Of a stretch of 64,000 nucleotides of DNA, positions 43,346-56,215 are shown one piece after another. This DNA comes from Alisma plantago-aquatica. Taxonomy: Eukaryota > Streptophyta > Magnoliopsida > Alismatales > Alismataceae. Within the stretch, counting starts at the first letter, position 1; the number at the start of each line of letters is the position of its first letter. A program made the position numbers and the translations under genes. The notes under the pieces were generated by a model. That model had not been told where the DNA came from. It ran no database searches and worked only from the letters and a program-made list of their open reading frames with translations. The stretch lies in the NCBI GenBank assembly GCA_963693085.1, contig OY856413.1:469317379-469381378 (forward strand). Direction: 5' to 3'.

Positions 43346-45231
43346 TATATTTTTATCATATTATTTTTTCCAAAATATATCAACATTGGTCTTGTATTTT
43401 TTACAAAGATTGTAATGTTTTTATTTCATCAAAAAATTCCTTATGGATAGGAAGTTACGAGTGAAATAATTCTCTCTCTCTCTCTTTGTTTTCATACTTC
43501 CCTCCTCATTATTACATAATGACAAATGTACAACAATATCAAATTCCAAGGATGAGTGGATGGGCGGGTGGGTTCTGTAAGTTGTCTAGAATTTTTCTTA
43601 TCTCTTCCACTCGCAAAATTGAAGATTTATTTTCTCTTGCAAATCACTTTATTTGCTTGAATGGGTCCAAAGATGAAAAAAATCACTTCCATGTAGTTTG
43701 TGTGGATTCTAAATATATATATGAAGATAAGAGAATTATGCATGATTTAATCACCTTAAAAAGAACAAAACATATTTTGTAAAAGTAAAAATTATTTTTT
43801 GTGAGACCGGCATGGATTAAATTTGAGAAATCCTTTTTGTATGGTCGAACTGTTGACTGAAAGCTAAAAAAATCATGTAGTATGTGGGCTACCCGGGGCA
43901 CAACATATGATATCTAGTAAATTTCATCTAGTTTGAAATACCTGGCCCACAACATGGTTGTCTGTGGGACCTTGTCTCTTGTCTGGTATAATGTAATTTT
44001 TTTTCCAAAATTACCCTCTCTTTTTTGAAAATAAAAAATATGTTTGACTCCTAAACCTTCCAGCCACTTTTCTACTGTAGGTAGCGATGAGTATTAGCGG
44101 CATATCTCTTCAAACTATTAGTATAGAAATTTCAAGTGATGTATAAATATGAGTGTTAAATAAATATGACCTGAAATAGCTTAAAATTTTAATGTTTTTG
44201 TTATATATCAAAGTTTGAGGTATGCATTCATGTCAGGTTGAATTCATACAGGTTGATTTAGGTCAGCTCCATTTCAGGTTAAGTGAGTCTTAATTTATTG
44301 GAGTCTGGTCAAATTATGACATTGTCTGTCATTTGAAAAAAAAATTGTTGATATCATAATACATATTAATTTAATTATGATCTTGACGCTCAACTTGAGT
44401 TAGATGGATCAGGTTAATGCGGATTTGGCTCAGACGTGTTGTAACTTAAGTTTGAAACATGTTAGGTTTGAGTTTATCTTGGATTGGTTTATAAAAACCC
44501 ACCACAATTTGGAGTATAAATAAAAAATCAAAACTCAAATTTGTAATAATAATATGAAGAAGTGTATGTAATATTTAAAATCATATCAATCTGATAGAGA
44601 TTGAATATTTCATAAAAGAAATTTTGAGTTGAATATAGTCTGATTTGTAATAAGGATAGTTGTATGGGCTGAACTAATATAGATATAAAATAGAAATAAA
44701 TGAAAAACGAAGAGGTTCATGATAGTTTATGTCATGAAGGAACATTAGAACTTGAATTCAGTTCTGGTGGAACACTATAAAATACAATTTTAATATTTTG
44801 TGAAACATTATGAATCTGAATTTATTCATTTTGTAAATAGGATAAGTGCAGATCCAACCCTAGATGTAATACTTTCTATATATTTTAGAAAGGAAGCAAG
44901 TGAAAAATTAAATAGAATAAAAATGAACAAAGAAAGTCATGACAAGGTTTAAAATAAAAGAAAAATGATAAAAATATGGGAACATTTGAGATTAACAACA
45001 TCTTATGGTGGAATAGTGGTTTGGGAAGTGTTTTGAAATTAGTCATATTGGAGATTTTCTATAACTGCAAGAAAAGGAAGGGGAGATTTTGGAAAAAAAT
45101 TATGTAATGTATTAACAAAGAAATCCCAATTGTGCACGCCGCTAGTACAATAAATCTTACCTAATCCGACATTTTCTCTGGCACTCTTGTAAATAATGTT
45201 GCAAATAATTGATTTGATAAGTTTTAGATTT
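43346..45231. other. No gene recognised
   Basis: AT-rich, with a TC run near 43,470-43,484. No transposon end is seen at the border with the second duplicate at 45,232. Confidence 0.45.
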
Positions 45232-45281
45232 GAATCCTAATGACAAAGGAAAAAATAAATTTCCGATTGTTGTAGAAAAAA

Positions 45282-45414
45282 AGAGGCGCTAAACAGGAGT
45301 GTGCAAACTGTCAGAAAAAAGTAATCTTGATTATACTTACGTAATTAGAGGCGCTAAACAGGAGTGCGCACACTTTCAGAAAAAAGTAGTCTTGATTATA
45401 TATACATAATTATA
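45282..45414. repeat. Two-unit tandem repeat (copy 2)
   Basis: Counterpart of 51-184 with a few substitutions and one base less in the A-run. Confidence 0.8.
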
Positions 45415-45808
45415 TACCCTCACTAGATAAAGGGAACATCTCACACTTGCCAACAATTCATCAATCACGTTAAATTACCGTTAGCCGACTCTCCACCTCA
45501 ACCTTTGTATTTATCTCCCTACCTATCATTGAGAAAAATCCCACGCGTGTATGATCATTTCGATCAGTTTTCCTCTTTCTGCAGTTCTAATCTCACGATC
45601 TCAGCGTCCAATGCGGTGACGGCAATCTGCACTGCACGTGGCACCGTCGCGTAATCAGAGTTTTTCTGTCAAATCACATCTTTATTGATAATCGGCCGCT
45701 CCTTATACAAGCATTTCCATCCACACGTCACCGACGATACTCCTTTCAGCGTCATCAGGCAGTTGTGATTCTACGGGTACTATAATTCTAGAGGTTTTCT
45801 ATACTAAT

Positions 45809-45945
45809 CTATTTTGGAACCCAACAGGACTCCAAGCAATCTTCACCACAAATTACAAACTATAATAAATAAAATAATATATTTTATTTACTATTGCAAT
45901 ATGTGGTGAATATTGTTTGGAGTTTTATTTTAGGTTTTAGAATAG
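45809..45945. mobile_element. MITE-like foldback (copy 2)
   Basis: Counterpart of 580-720; the right arm has lost a few bases (TTTACTATTGCAATATG), so pairing is weaker. Confidence 0.5.
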
Positions 45946-46383
45946 TGTCCACGTAGCATTTGTCATAATTCTATCTGTGTTGCTTGACACAACTTCACTG
46001 TCGCGGCCCCTTTCATCCCCTTTCCAGCCCCACTTCTATGAGTTCTATCCTTTCTGTCTCGGAGGAGAAGATCTGCATATTGATTCTTCCCCTTTTCTTT
46101 CCAGAGAATTGCATATTCCATTGTCACCGTCCAATAGAGCTTCTGCTCCAATTAATCTTATATCCCATACTGGCACGATTGATGAAATAAGGACCTTATA
46201 GGTAAGGATTCTCTAAAACACCCCATCTTACTTCCCATGAAATGGTTAATTTGCCAAACATTTCTCATGTCATCCCTTATATCAAGGGAAGCCGCTTGGT
46301 TTTTACCTTGTTTTATCAGGTAAAATATTACTAAAACCAAAAGTATAGGAGAAGGGGATTAACTACAAAAACCCCTGGGGTAA

Positions 46384-47293
46384 TTAACTACTAACGCCCC
46401 AATGTCTTTTCACAAGGAGGTCTAAACCTTTATAAAGCAGATGTTTGACATTACACACAAGACAGAGTCTCTCCGTAAGCACATCAAAGCACTGTAACTT
46501 ATCCAACTCCCTACCACCATGCACTCTGTCATTCCTTTGCTGCCAAATCAGGAAAGTCAAGGCCGATAACCCCAAACTCATAAAATAACTCAAAACATGC
46601 TCCTTAGCCATCTTGGTTCGCATCCAATCCAAAATCTCCATGAAATTGGACGGGAGGGGACCCACCCCACCCACATTTTAAGATCATGCGGGCCCACATA
46701 TACTTGGAATACTCACACTTGAAGAAGAGGTGTCAATGAGACTCGTTATCCTTCTTACACAATCTGCAAACCGGGTCAACCATCAACCCCCAACCCGTCA
46801 ACCTATCAGCAATAGGTAAAAGTCCCAAGATGCATCTGTAGAGGTTGCAACTCCACTTGGGAGTCTGCACCTTGTTCCAGACGACCGTGAACCAAGGAAC
46901 AGGAGGGCCGACCATTCTCTGTTGCCCCGGTTTGGGAACCAAGCAGCACCAGCTATTCTGACTTAGTTAGGTGTACTCATGCTTCACCCCACTCCACATC
47001 GTAGTCATGCGTCTCCAAACCAGTGAATCCCCCGCCACCGGAAGCACACTCAGGGATGTTTCGTACCTCGCCCTCATCCATGCTACCCAAGGTGAATCAG
47101 GCCTAGTATGGAACCTATCGATCCGGTAGTAGGTCGCTCTGTCCTCCATACTCTGCAGATCCATTAGTCCAAGGTCGCCATGTTCCCTCGACCTAGCCAC
47201 AGTATCCAAGGCAACGTCGTGGCCTTTCCCACCCCAGAGGAAGTTGTCCATTATGCTTCTGGTCTTGTTGATGATGAACCTGGGCAATTCCAC
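46384..47293 (-). pseudogene. LINE ORF2 C-terminus (copy 2)
   Basis: Three frames, 47,293-46,967, 46,942-46,733 and 46,674-46,384, match the copy 1 tail (FIINKTRSIMDNFLWGG; CRLCKKDNESH; FLIWQQRNDRVHGG). Copy 2 has an extra stop near 46,966 (Gln to stop in the YTQLSQNS context). Confidence 0.75.
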
Positions 47294-47582
47294 TAGCCTG
47301 GTCCAGTAGTTGATTTTGCCGCGAGCACAGATTTGATCAACAACAAGCGGCCACCAAGGGAGATATTATTTTTGGACCATTTGTCCACCGTGTGTCTAAG
47401 GTCGTCGATCACCGAGTTGTAGTGGTTGCTGTTCCTTCTACCACCCGAAAGAGGTATTCCCTAATATTTCATGGGGAACACCCCCGTGGAGATACCATCC
47501 ACATTCTGCAGTCTCCCCCTTCACTGATCACAGGACTAGGAGAGGAAGATTTTGGATTTGATTTCACGGATGTACATCCCAG

Positions 47583-48599
47583 TCAGTTTCCCAAAATGAT
47601 CAGGATACTTTTCACCCTTCTGAGGTATTTTGCATGTCCGACGGTGAACAACATGACGTCATCTGCGAATAGGATATGAGATGAGACTGGGACACCCCCA
47701 ATCTTAAACACCTTCAAATTCTTGCTATCATGTTCCCTTTGGATACTTTGTGATAGGAATTTCATGGTAATGACAAAAGGCAAAGGGGATAGCGGGTCAC
47801 CCTGCATTAGGCCATTAGAAGCCGTGAACAGGCCATGCGGCACCCCATTGACAAGAATAGAAAAGGAAGTGGTTTCCACACATTGCCTCATCATTTTGAT
47901 CCATTTGTACAAGAAACCAAGCGCAACCATGATTCTCCACAAAGCAGACCAATCCACATGGTCGTAGGCCTTTGTAATGTCTAATTTGATGCACGCCTTC
48001 CTCGTGGCCCTATTGTGGTTGAAATCCTGCAAAAACTCCTTGGCTAGAAGAGCACCCTCCTCCAAAGATCTATGTCTGATAAAAGTGAGTTGTTCTGGGG
48101 AGATGATCACAGGAAGCACCCTCTTCAACCTACTCGCCAACAACTTGGCCAAGACTTTATATAACACCGTACAATAAGAAATAGGTTTGTAATCTGACAT
48201 AGAATTCGGCTTGTTAACCTTTGGTATGAGCCTTATGAAGGCGTGATTTAATTTCCGAACCATGGCACCTCCCACCATGAACCACCTCACCGCACAACCC
48301 ATATCCTCCTTAATGATGTCCCAACAAGCTTGGAAGAACTTCCCATTAAACCTATCAGGACCACGAGCTTTGGCCGTGCCAACGACAAAGACGGCCTCTT
48401 TGATCTCTTTATCAGACATTGGGTCGCATAGATCCCTATTCATATCCTCTATCACCCTTCTCCTTAGCATCACATCCCCCTTACTGTTTTCCTGTTTGTT
48501 GTATATTTGCTCGAAGTAGTGGACCGCCTCTAGGGCCACTTCATCAACACCTCTCATCACCGAACCATCCTCCATCAAACTGTGAATGCAATCATGCAT
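47583..48599 (-). CDS. LINE ORF2, reverse transcriptase domain (338 codons, open; copy 2)
   Basis: A continuous frame covers the RT fingers and palm: FIRLIPKVNKPNSMSDYKPI, KLDITKAYDHVDWSALW, GLMQGDPLSPLPF and the catalytic box LFADDVMLF. It makes DNA from LINE RNA at the nicked target. In the family this domain follows the endonuclease in one polypeptide; here the two frames are separated near 48,600-48,675. The frame is lost again after LIILGN, where copy 1 reads LIHFGKLTGLYISEIKSK. It is the best-kept retrotransposon domain of the window. Confidence 0.85.
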   Translation of the reverse strand: MHDCIHSLMEDGSVMRGVDEVALEAVHYFEQIYNKQENSKGDVMLRRRVIEDMNRDLCDPMSDKEIKEAVFVVGTAKARGPDRFNGKFFQACWDIIKEDMGCAVRWFMVGGAMVRKLNHAFIRLIPKVNKPNSMSDYKPISYCTVLYKVLAKLLASRLKRVLPVIISPEQLTFIRHRSLEEGALLAKEFLQDFNHNRATRKACIKLDITKAYDHVDWSALWRIMVALGFLYKWIKMMRQCVETTSFSILVNGVPHGLFTASNGLMQGDPLSPLPFVITMKFLSQSIQREHDSKNLKVFKIGGVPVSSHILFADDVMLFTVGHAKYLRRVKSILIILGN

Positions 48600-48674
48600 G
48601 TGGTTCTTCTTAGTAGCATTATGGTATATTTTTGTGTTGCGGTCACCATCATTAATCCACTGGATCCTACTTCT

Positions 48675-49682
48675 CTACCAATGATACATTTCCTCTACTT
48701 TCTCTTGTTGGAGCAATCTTATAGCTTTACTTTCCTCCGCTTTCATCCTTATAGGATCGTCGGGGTATGATCTAAGGTCCTCCGCATCCATTTGATATTC
48801 AACAGAAGCCTTTTTAACCAAGATAGGGAGGTTGGAGCATGCACCTACCAACTCTTTTAGGGCATCCTTGGTCCTTCTTAGCTTCTCCAACACCCTGAAC
48901 AAAGTTTTACCAACCACCCTCTCAACCCAAGTGCGGGCCACCACCTCCTTGAACCCTGGCCAATCCACCCAGAAGTTCAGGAACCTGAACGGTCTGTTCT
49001 TCATGTGAGTAATTGCCATAGGGATCCTGAGCCAAGCATGGTCACTGTTGGGATGCCCACTAAGGATCACCTTTTCCTCCGGAAACGTATCCAACCAAGC
49101 ATCGTTCACCAGGCCTCTATCCAGATTACTCAAAATCCTATGTTCAGGACTCCTTTTGTTGTGCCAAGTAATGATACTCCCAACTATATTCAATTCCACC
49201 AGGTTGGTCACGTCCACCATGTCATTGAACCTCCCTAATATTGAATCAGGTATAGGTTTGCTCCCCACTTTATGGACGTTGTTGAAGTCACCCACCACCA
49301 GATGAGGGATCTGTTGTTGGGTTGAGGTGATGATATCCTCCCAGCATCTTCTTCTTCTAACTTCTTCATTGTGCCCATAAACAGCGGTGATCACGCAGTG
49401 GGAGCCACCTGCATTGATGAAACTGAGAACCATCATCTGACCAGTAGCATGAATCACCTGAAGATCCCGTATGTTCCTGTCCCACCCAACTTCAATGCGG
49501 CCAACATCAACCTGCTCCAAGTTGGAATCCACACCCCAGTCCATTAGGAACGCACCAGAGAGACTATCCCTATTTATCCTTTTCACCTTTGTCTCCAAAA
49601 TGATCGCCAAAGAAGTCTGACGTCTTTGCTTCTGGGTCCTGGATGCCCCCCTCACATTCCATGTGAGGACCGACATATTCAC
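48675..49682 (-). CDS. LINE ORF2, endonuclease domain (335 codons, open; copy 2)
   Basis: Same protein as 3,453-4,472 without the 12-bp duplication. LTWNVRG, LETKV, VVGDFNNV, LDRGLVND and SDHAWL are all present, so the catalytic residues of an APE-type nickase are kept. It ends before the RT frame, so it is a fragment of the full ORF2 polyprotein. Confidence 0.85.
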   Translation of the reverse strand: MNMSVLTWNVRGASRTQKQRRQTSLAIILETKVKRINRDSLSGAFLMDWGVDSNLEQVDVGRIEVGWDRNIRDLQVIHATGQMMVLSFINAGGSHCVITAVYGHNEEVRRRRCWEDIITSTQQQIPHLVVGDFNNVHKVGSKPIPDSILGRFNDMVDVTNLVELNIVGSIITWHNKRSPEHRILSNLDRGLVNDAWLDTFPEEKVILSGHPNSDHAWLRIPMAITHMKNRPFRFLNFWVDWPGFKEVVARTWVERVVGKTLFRVLEKLRRTKDALKELVGACSNLPILVKKASVEYQMDAEDLRSYPDDPIRMKAEESKAIRLLQQEKVEEMYHW

Positions 49683-49689
49683 CTCCTTT

Positions 49690-50447
49690 GTGACCCCCCT
49701 TTAGGAGGAGATCACTCTGTCCGACGTACGCCTTCCCCTCACGCTGGCCGATAGGGCCCTGTCTGTCTTCCTCCTACAAGTGCCTGAAAGCTCCTCGAGC
49801 AGCTCATCAACATCTAGGTTCTCAAGCATAGAGAACTGGTTAGTAGCTGGTGAATTGGGTCTGGTCCTATCCCAAGTACATCAACCCCTGGCTCTCCCTT
49901 CTCAAAACCTCCACTGGCTCCTCATCATTCACAACGTGTAACAATGGACTATCACCGCCCACCCCATCCTCGATCAAAGCCAAGTTGGGTACGTCCTCAA
50001 CATTGTCCTGGGGGGGGCTTCAGTCCTGCCCGCCACATTGTTGATGGTCCTACCGCCATCGTCAGGCGTCGTAGAGGTCACCTTCTCACCTCACTTAGAA
50101 GTGGACCAATCGACCCTCCTTGTGGTGCGGTGCCTGGATCTGGCCCTCTTACTCATCTCTGACAAATCAACAAAAACCTTATCTACTGTTCTAGCCCGAT
50201 CGCCGGAGCAGCAGCCGTCCTCGTGCCCAAACACCTTGCAATGCTCGCATCTATCAGGGAGGGCATCGTAGATGACCCTGATCGTGAGTTCCTTACCATC
50301 AGGCATTTCCAGCATCACCACCGGAGGAAGCACCTAGTCCGCGGTGACCTCGATGCAAATGTGTGCTGCCCCCACATACCTCCCCTGGGACTAGAAATCA
50401 ACAACTTTTAGAACTCCAACCACGTAATCCATGATGGTACCTTTATT
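49690..50447 (-). pseudogene. LINE ORF1 remnant (copy 2)
   Basis: Minus-strand frame 50,333-50,091 contains VVMLEMPDGKELTIRV and the knuckle CEHCKVFGHEDGCC; a stop (TAG) at about 50,334-50,336 breaks it from the upstream AAHICIEV part. RNA-binding gag-like protein of the LINE; truncated at its N-terminus as in copy 1. Confidence 0.7.
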
Positions 50448-52028
50448 GTAAATGTATACATATGATTTGTTACACTTTAAATTGAATAAAATTGTGATAG
50501 TAATTCCGAATAAGTTTCTACCTATGTATACACTGAAACATAATACACTCCATTAGTCCAATTTTTTCCTTCATACTCTGTTTTTCTTTTTATTTATGAA
50601 CACTAATGCTTTCAAGGTTTGCATTTTGTGTACTGAAAACAAGAATCTGGATCTTTTCACATAATGTTCTTGTGTTCATGATCTTTTATTTAACGATGCT
50701 AATATTTGAGTTTTAGTAGGATGCAGTCCATGAAGCATAAAAGGTATACTTTCTTATATCTAATTGATCATTATATACTAATTTTGAGAGGGCCAACCCT
50801 TAATTTGATTAGTTAATAACACCATGACAAGATATTTATATTGCATCCCTATTATGTAGAATCCTTTTTCAAGTAAAACCAAAAAATAACATTAGTGAAT
50901 GTGAGTGTCCCTGTAACTTTTAACTAAACCCTCCATTAATCCAACATGTAATATGTCCTTAGTTTGGATTAAAATATAATCCTAATTCCAATACATCTCA
51001 ATCCTAGTTTGTACTTAAATGAGTCTCTAGTATTAGGGTCATTTTCATAGTTTCACTATGATCAATTATCTCATAATTATTACTAACATTCATACAAGAT
51101 TAGTGACAAAATGAAACATCATGTGCATAAATTTTCATTTCAAATAAGTCTTTTAAAGTTTTAAAATAAAAAATATGGGTGTGCGAAAAAAACTGATAGC
51201 AATATTTGCAGTCAGACTTGTGATACTTACGATAATCACGCTTCTAGTCATACTAACTCACTATATCTCGTCATAATCTTTAACTCAAATTATGTATATT
51301 TTAACATCCCTAGAAATTTAGTTTAAAACAAAAGTGACCAATAATTTTAGGTCACAAATTTAATTTCTTCCCAGTGATGTAAAACCCTAGAATAAGTCTC
51401 AAAAATGAAGTTTCAAGCATTTGTCACTTCTTAATTCAAAAACTAAGGGGAATTTGGATTTGTCATGTCTGAGTTAGCTAACTTATCAAGTTTTATTAAC
51501 TTTAGATGACTGAACCTAACCCAAATAAACTTAGGATGAAAAGGATACAAAATCTCATTATTTAACCTAGGTTTTCACCTAATGTGGTGATTAAGTCAAT
51601 ATCCCTAAGTTTTTCCCCTTGTAACCTAGTTAGAGCATGCCACACGATGACAATTATCTAAAGTTCAATCTAAACTATAGGATCTGGATCTCAGGGTGAA
51701 AACTTTGTTTTCAACCCCTACATATCTTACGCGTGGTGGCACAAAAGCTAGCAAAGAAATCCAGAGACTCCATCCCTTCTCTCCCCTCCATGAAACCCAA
51801 TTTACTCACCACATAGTTCTAGGAGCCTATACTGAGTCTAGTGAGCCTCCACTTCACTTCTGTCTTCACACACAATGGAAACGCCCAATCGCCATTCTCC
51901 TCCCTCCTCTGACACAACTTTACAAATCATGTTCTAGGACATCCTGGTGACAAAGTATGATCCTTGAAGCTTCTTTATATCATAAGGGAACATCCACAAG
52001 CATCAATTTGGGACGAATTTCCCGTGAT
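50448..52028. other. AT-rich stretch without recognised gene (copy 2)
   Basis: Counterpart of 5,136-6,769, about 48 bp shorter near 51,000. Confidence 0.5.
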
Positions 52029-53956
52029 GTGTGTTGGTATTTATGCCCAAAGAGCCAATCACATAATAATTGTAATGGGGCATCATATACATGATTTGAT
52101 AAAAATAAAGGTTATTATGACTATTATGTTTGCCTCAATCATGAGACGGTGAGAAAAACATGGTAGATGTCTAAGGAGTGATGTTACTAGATGGCATATG
52201 TCTTCAAGTTAAAGACTCGAACAATGAGATCTTATATAGGATAAGAGTACATACATTATTTTTATGTCCTTAGTTAGATATTACCATGGAACCAAAATAG
52301 ATGACAGTAATATATAAGACTAGAATGTGTGTTAACTAATGATAAAATATCATTAGCCATGATATAGTATATCAATTAAAACACATAGGTACTTGTTATA
52401 GAACAACATACTAGACATACTCACCTTAGGAGTGATACATGGAAACTATGAAATGATAGTCACAATCATCTCTCAAAGTGATAGTGGTGATTGTGATTGT
52501 TAGACCTAAAGTCACTGTACTCATCACATTTCATTTGTTGAACTTTGACATCATCCAACGTGACCTTAAGTAAGGGTTGTCATAAAGATGGTATTTGGGT
52601 ACATGGCGACACATGGGGATCGACTTTGAGTGATGTCGATGGGGTTGTCCCTCCTATAAGAGTTGATATCTAGGCCACTTAATAAGCTAGACTGAGAAAC
52701 ATATGGTTATAATCATCTGACTCAATATGTGATATGTGATCTCACATGCATCTCACATAGTTTGCTCAAGTTCAAGGAACATGGATTAATTATTAAGAGA
52801 ATGGTGATTCCACACCCCTGGTTCAATTTGGATGTCATATAAGAAGGAACTATATGATCACCTTAACACTAATCACAGATGTAGGTTGACGTTGTTCTCC
52901 AACTTTCAAATTACTTGGATAGAAATGATGTGTTTCTAGATACCACTCATTGCTTGTGATGTCATAATCTAGTTATGGACATTCACTGCCAACATAATTT
53001 GGGACCTATAAGGTCACACACATTGGATGTACCTAGAATAGGAGTTTACTCATGGATAAGGCTTACTTGGTTACTAAAGTATTTAGGTAATCAACTTAAA
53101 CAATATTGGATGATAGTTGGCTAACTAGAGTGTCCATTTAATCAACTGGGAATGTGAGTCAATCGGTGGAGTGTCCAGTCAACTGAATAAAAAGTTCAAT
53201 CGAATGACTAGATGATTAGTAGGACTAGATCAAGGAATTGATGTTGACATCATGATGTGCATTCATTATTGCATTGAAATCAAGTATACTTTTGAAAAGG
53301 AAAAGTAGCCAGTCAACCAACTGAAGTGTCCAACCAATCGACTGGCATGCAAGCCGAATGACTATAGTGTCCAATCAACTGAATGGTGATTGTAGTAGTC
53401 AAAAATTCATAAAATCCATCTCATCTTGTCCCTTGATTTGTGGAAATTATAACCCATCCACTCCTATATAAAAGGTGGTGGTGGCCAAGACACTTAGAGC
53501 AAATTCTCTTGATCTCAATATTGTGTTTACATGAGAGATAGAGGCATCTTACTTATAAAAGGGAGAGATAGCCAAAGGGAAGAAAAGTCAATGCTAGCAC
53601 ATCGACAACACAAAGGGAAAACTCCATCCCATTAGTCTAGAAGAATATAAAGAGTTACCAGTGATCTATGTGGACTACGTAGAGGCATGGAGGTTTTCAC
53701 CACCAAGCTAGGAGGATGCCGTCAACATTCGTCCATGGTACTAAACTAGGAGGATGCCACCGGCAGTCATCTAGGTACTGCTTGAGAAAGAAGCACAACT
53801 CCCTGAGGATTGTTGTTAGATTGCTCCAAGACCAGATATATGCATCATAACCCTCCTTCACACTTCACAATCAGTGATGTGATCCATAGGTTATAAGGAA
53901 TATGTCATAGAAGTTTTTGTTTCTGGTGCCATCTCTATCGCCAGAATTCCCTACAA
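52029..53956 (+). repeat. Copia-type 5' LTR (copy 2)
   Basis: Counterpart of 6,770-8,695. It retains the TATA box (about 53,459-53,477) and the CTACA end before the primer site. Confidence 0.75.
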
Positions 53957-53972
53957 GGTATTAGAGCCACGC
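53957..53972 (+). promoter_or_regulatory. tRNA-iMet primer-binding site (copy 2)
   Basis: GGTATTAGAGCCACGCC; one C-to-T change from the copy 1 site, within the tRNA-complementary part. Confidence 0.8.
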
Positions 53973-55399
53973 CAATTTACTATATATTAGGATTTTATCG
54001 ATATGATCAGTTTTTAGTTTTATCATTTATATTGTTTAATGTAATGTTAATATTTAAAATGATTAATGTGTATATCTGATTAAATACCACATACATTAAG
54101 AAATGTTTTCTAGATCTTATATCTACATATGATATGATATATATGCAATATATATGCATCACAGTAAAATTATTTTGATGGTGGATGTATGTGTAGTTAT
54201 ACAATATCCCTTGGGATGTGTGTCCTTAGTTGAATGGTTTAATACTTGTCTTTTAAATTTGATTTGCATACCAAGCCTCTCTCTCTCTCTTTCTCCATAT
54301 TTAAGTCAATACTTTCCTTCCTATATTCCCCTCCAATGTAACTTAAGGTTTAACCTTTTATAATATAATAAATAAATAGGATTAGCTTTAATTTCTTTTT
54401 TAGAGAAAGAGTAGATGTTCTGCATCAGGCAAGTCAGTAGACTGGGAAGTTGAGTAAATCGACAAAGATAGAAGACCATAGGAGACAATTGATTGGTTGA
54501 GGCCCAATAGACCGACTGAAGGAGTCCAGAAAACCACTTGAACAAGGATCCAGTCAATCGATCGACAAAGGCCAATCGACCGATAGGAGGATGAATTGAT
54601 CAACTAGAATAGTCTAATTGACCGACTAACTTATATCCAGTAGAACACATTTTCTTTTAAATGTTGTAACATGTGATGTTTGACGTTAGGTGGATAGCAA
54701 TTCTTTGTGACTCCAAATAATTGCATTAGTATTGCCATAGCCATTGCTTGTATGTTTGCAATTGCATGTTTTTCTTTATGGATATAATATTTGTTCGATA
54801 CATATTATAAATATGTAGTAATTGTATATATATATATATATATTAATATATCAAATTCATAAATATTAAGTCTTACATGCTTTCCATAAGAAACACACAT
54901 TAAAAGCTTGATTGACTAAGCGTAGGTTACACCAAAGTGTGGTGTGCAATTTATTTCGTGGAAGTGTGATGGTATATATGTGGGTTTGCCAAAGTAGGGT
55001 GCATATTATATCATGTTGGCTTTTGGGTCAGACTTAACTAGGTGGCACTAGTTCCTAGAAGCATACCAATTGAATTTGTAAGGATTTTTACACACCATCT
55101 ATCAAAGTGTTGCATTAGATCAATTAAAAAAGTATCCTACCTAAATAGTCAAGTTGTGGGAGATCAACCAAAGTTGACTCATGATTTAATAAAATATGGA
55201 TCTTGACTCACTAGAAGGTTGTACACAACAATCTTCTGCATTGAAGGGGAGGGCCATAAATTTTAACAAATAGTGGGAGTGGTAATTAAAGAAAGTCCTT
55301 ATTAATACCATCAATATTTTTAAATCAATTCAAGAGTGTTTTGATAAATGAAAATTTTATTGTAGAAACAAATTGAAAAAACCAACACATTTTCTTTGC
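53973..55399 (+). other. Copia leader between primer site and gag (copy 2)
   Basis: Counterpart of 8,713-10,149, with a TA tract of about 18 bp (54,826-54,843) against about 32 bp in copy 1. No gene. Confidence 0.5.
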
Positions 55400-56215
55400 A
55401 ATTGGTCCTTTAGAAGGACAAACTGAATGGTAATAACTTCCACAACTAGTTCACAATGTTGAGAATCATTCTCACTCAAGAGAGAAAGCTCTATGTTGTA
55501 GAGACACCAAAGCTAGATGAACCCACTCTCACCATGCAAAATGCTAACAGTGATGCTTACAAGAAGCATTGTAAAGATTTAGATGTCAAGTTCCTGATGC
55601 TATGCTTAATGAACTATGAGCTGTAGACACAAAACATAAACATGGAAGTCATTGCAATGGTAACACATCTGAAGAACATTATTAGGACTAAACAAGACAA
55701 GATATATATGATTTCTCAAAGGCGTTGTTTAAGTGCATTATGACAAAGAGAGATCCAGTAGGGCCCTATGTGATCAAGTTGATTGGATACATGGAGAACC
55801 TTACAAGACTGGGATTCCTGTTAGGCCAAGATTTGGCCACAAATGTGATTCAGTAGTAATTGTGGGAATCATATAGCCAATTTGTCATGAACTACAACAT
55901 GAACAATTTTGATAAGCTATTGTCAGAAATTCTTAGTATGTTGAGAACTATTGAAGTGCACATGAAGAAAGATAATCCTACATCTGTGATGATTATCAAC
56001 AAAGGAAAAGAAAAGTCTAAGGGCAATGTCAAGGCCAAGAAGAAGTCTAAAGACAACCCGAAACCCACATTTTCTGCATTTAAAACAAAAGGAGTGGAGT
56101 GAACAAGGAAGGGAAGTATCACCACTATCACTAGCCTAGACATTGGAAAAGGAACTGCCCACTTTGTATAGAGGAAATTAGGATCAAGAAGTAAGAGATC
56201 AAGATCTGCACTTCT
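55400..56215 (+). pseudogene. Copia gag polyprotein remnant (copy 2)
   Basis: Counterpart of 10,150-10,965; the open part 55,860-56,102 is identical in protein to copy 1 (SYSQFVMNYNMNNFDK). The decayed knuckle reads HWKRNCP. Interrupted by the same stop after MNYEL, so gag died before the duplication. Confidence 0.85.

Larger units (their letters stand above)
46303..50447 (-). mobile_element. L1-type non-LTR retrotransposon (copy 2)
   Basis: Counterpart of 1,082-5,135 with better-kept coding sequence: an open endonuclease and an open 338-codon RT. It retains about 97 bp of ORF1 near 49,960-50,060 that copy 1 lost. Still not functional, since ORF1 is truncated and ORF2 is interrupted between endonuclease and RT and after RT. 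Confidence 0.9.
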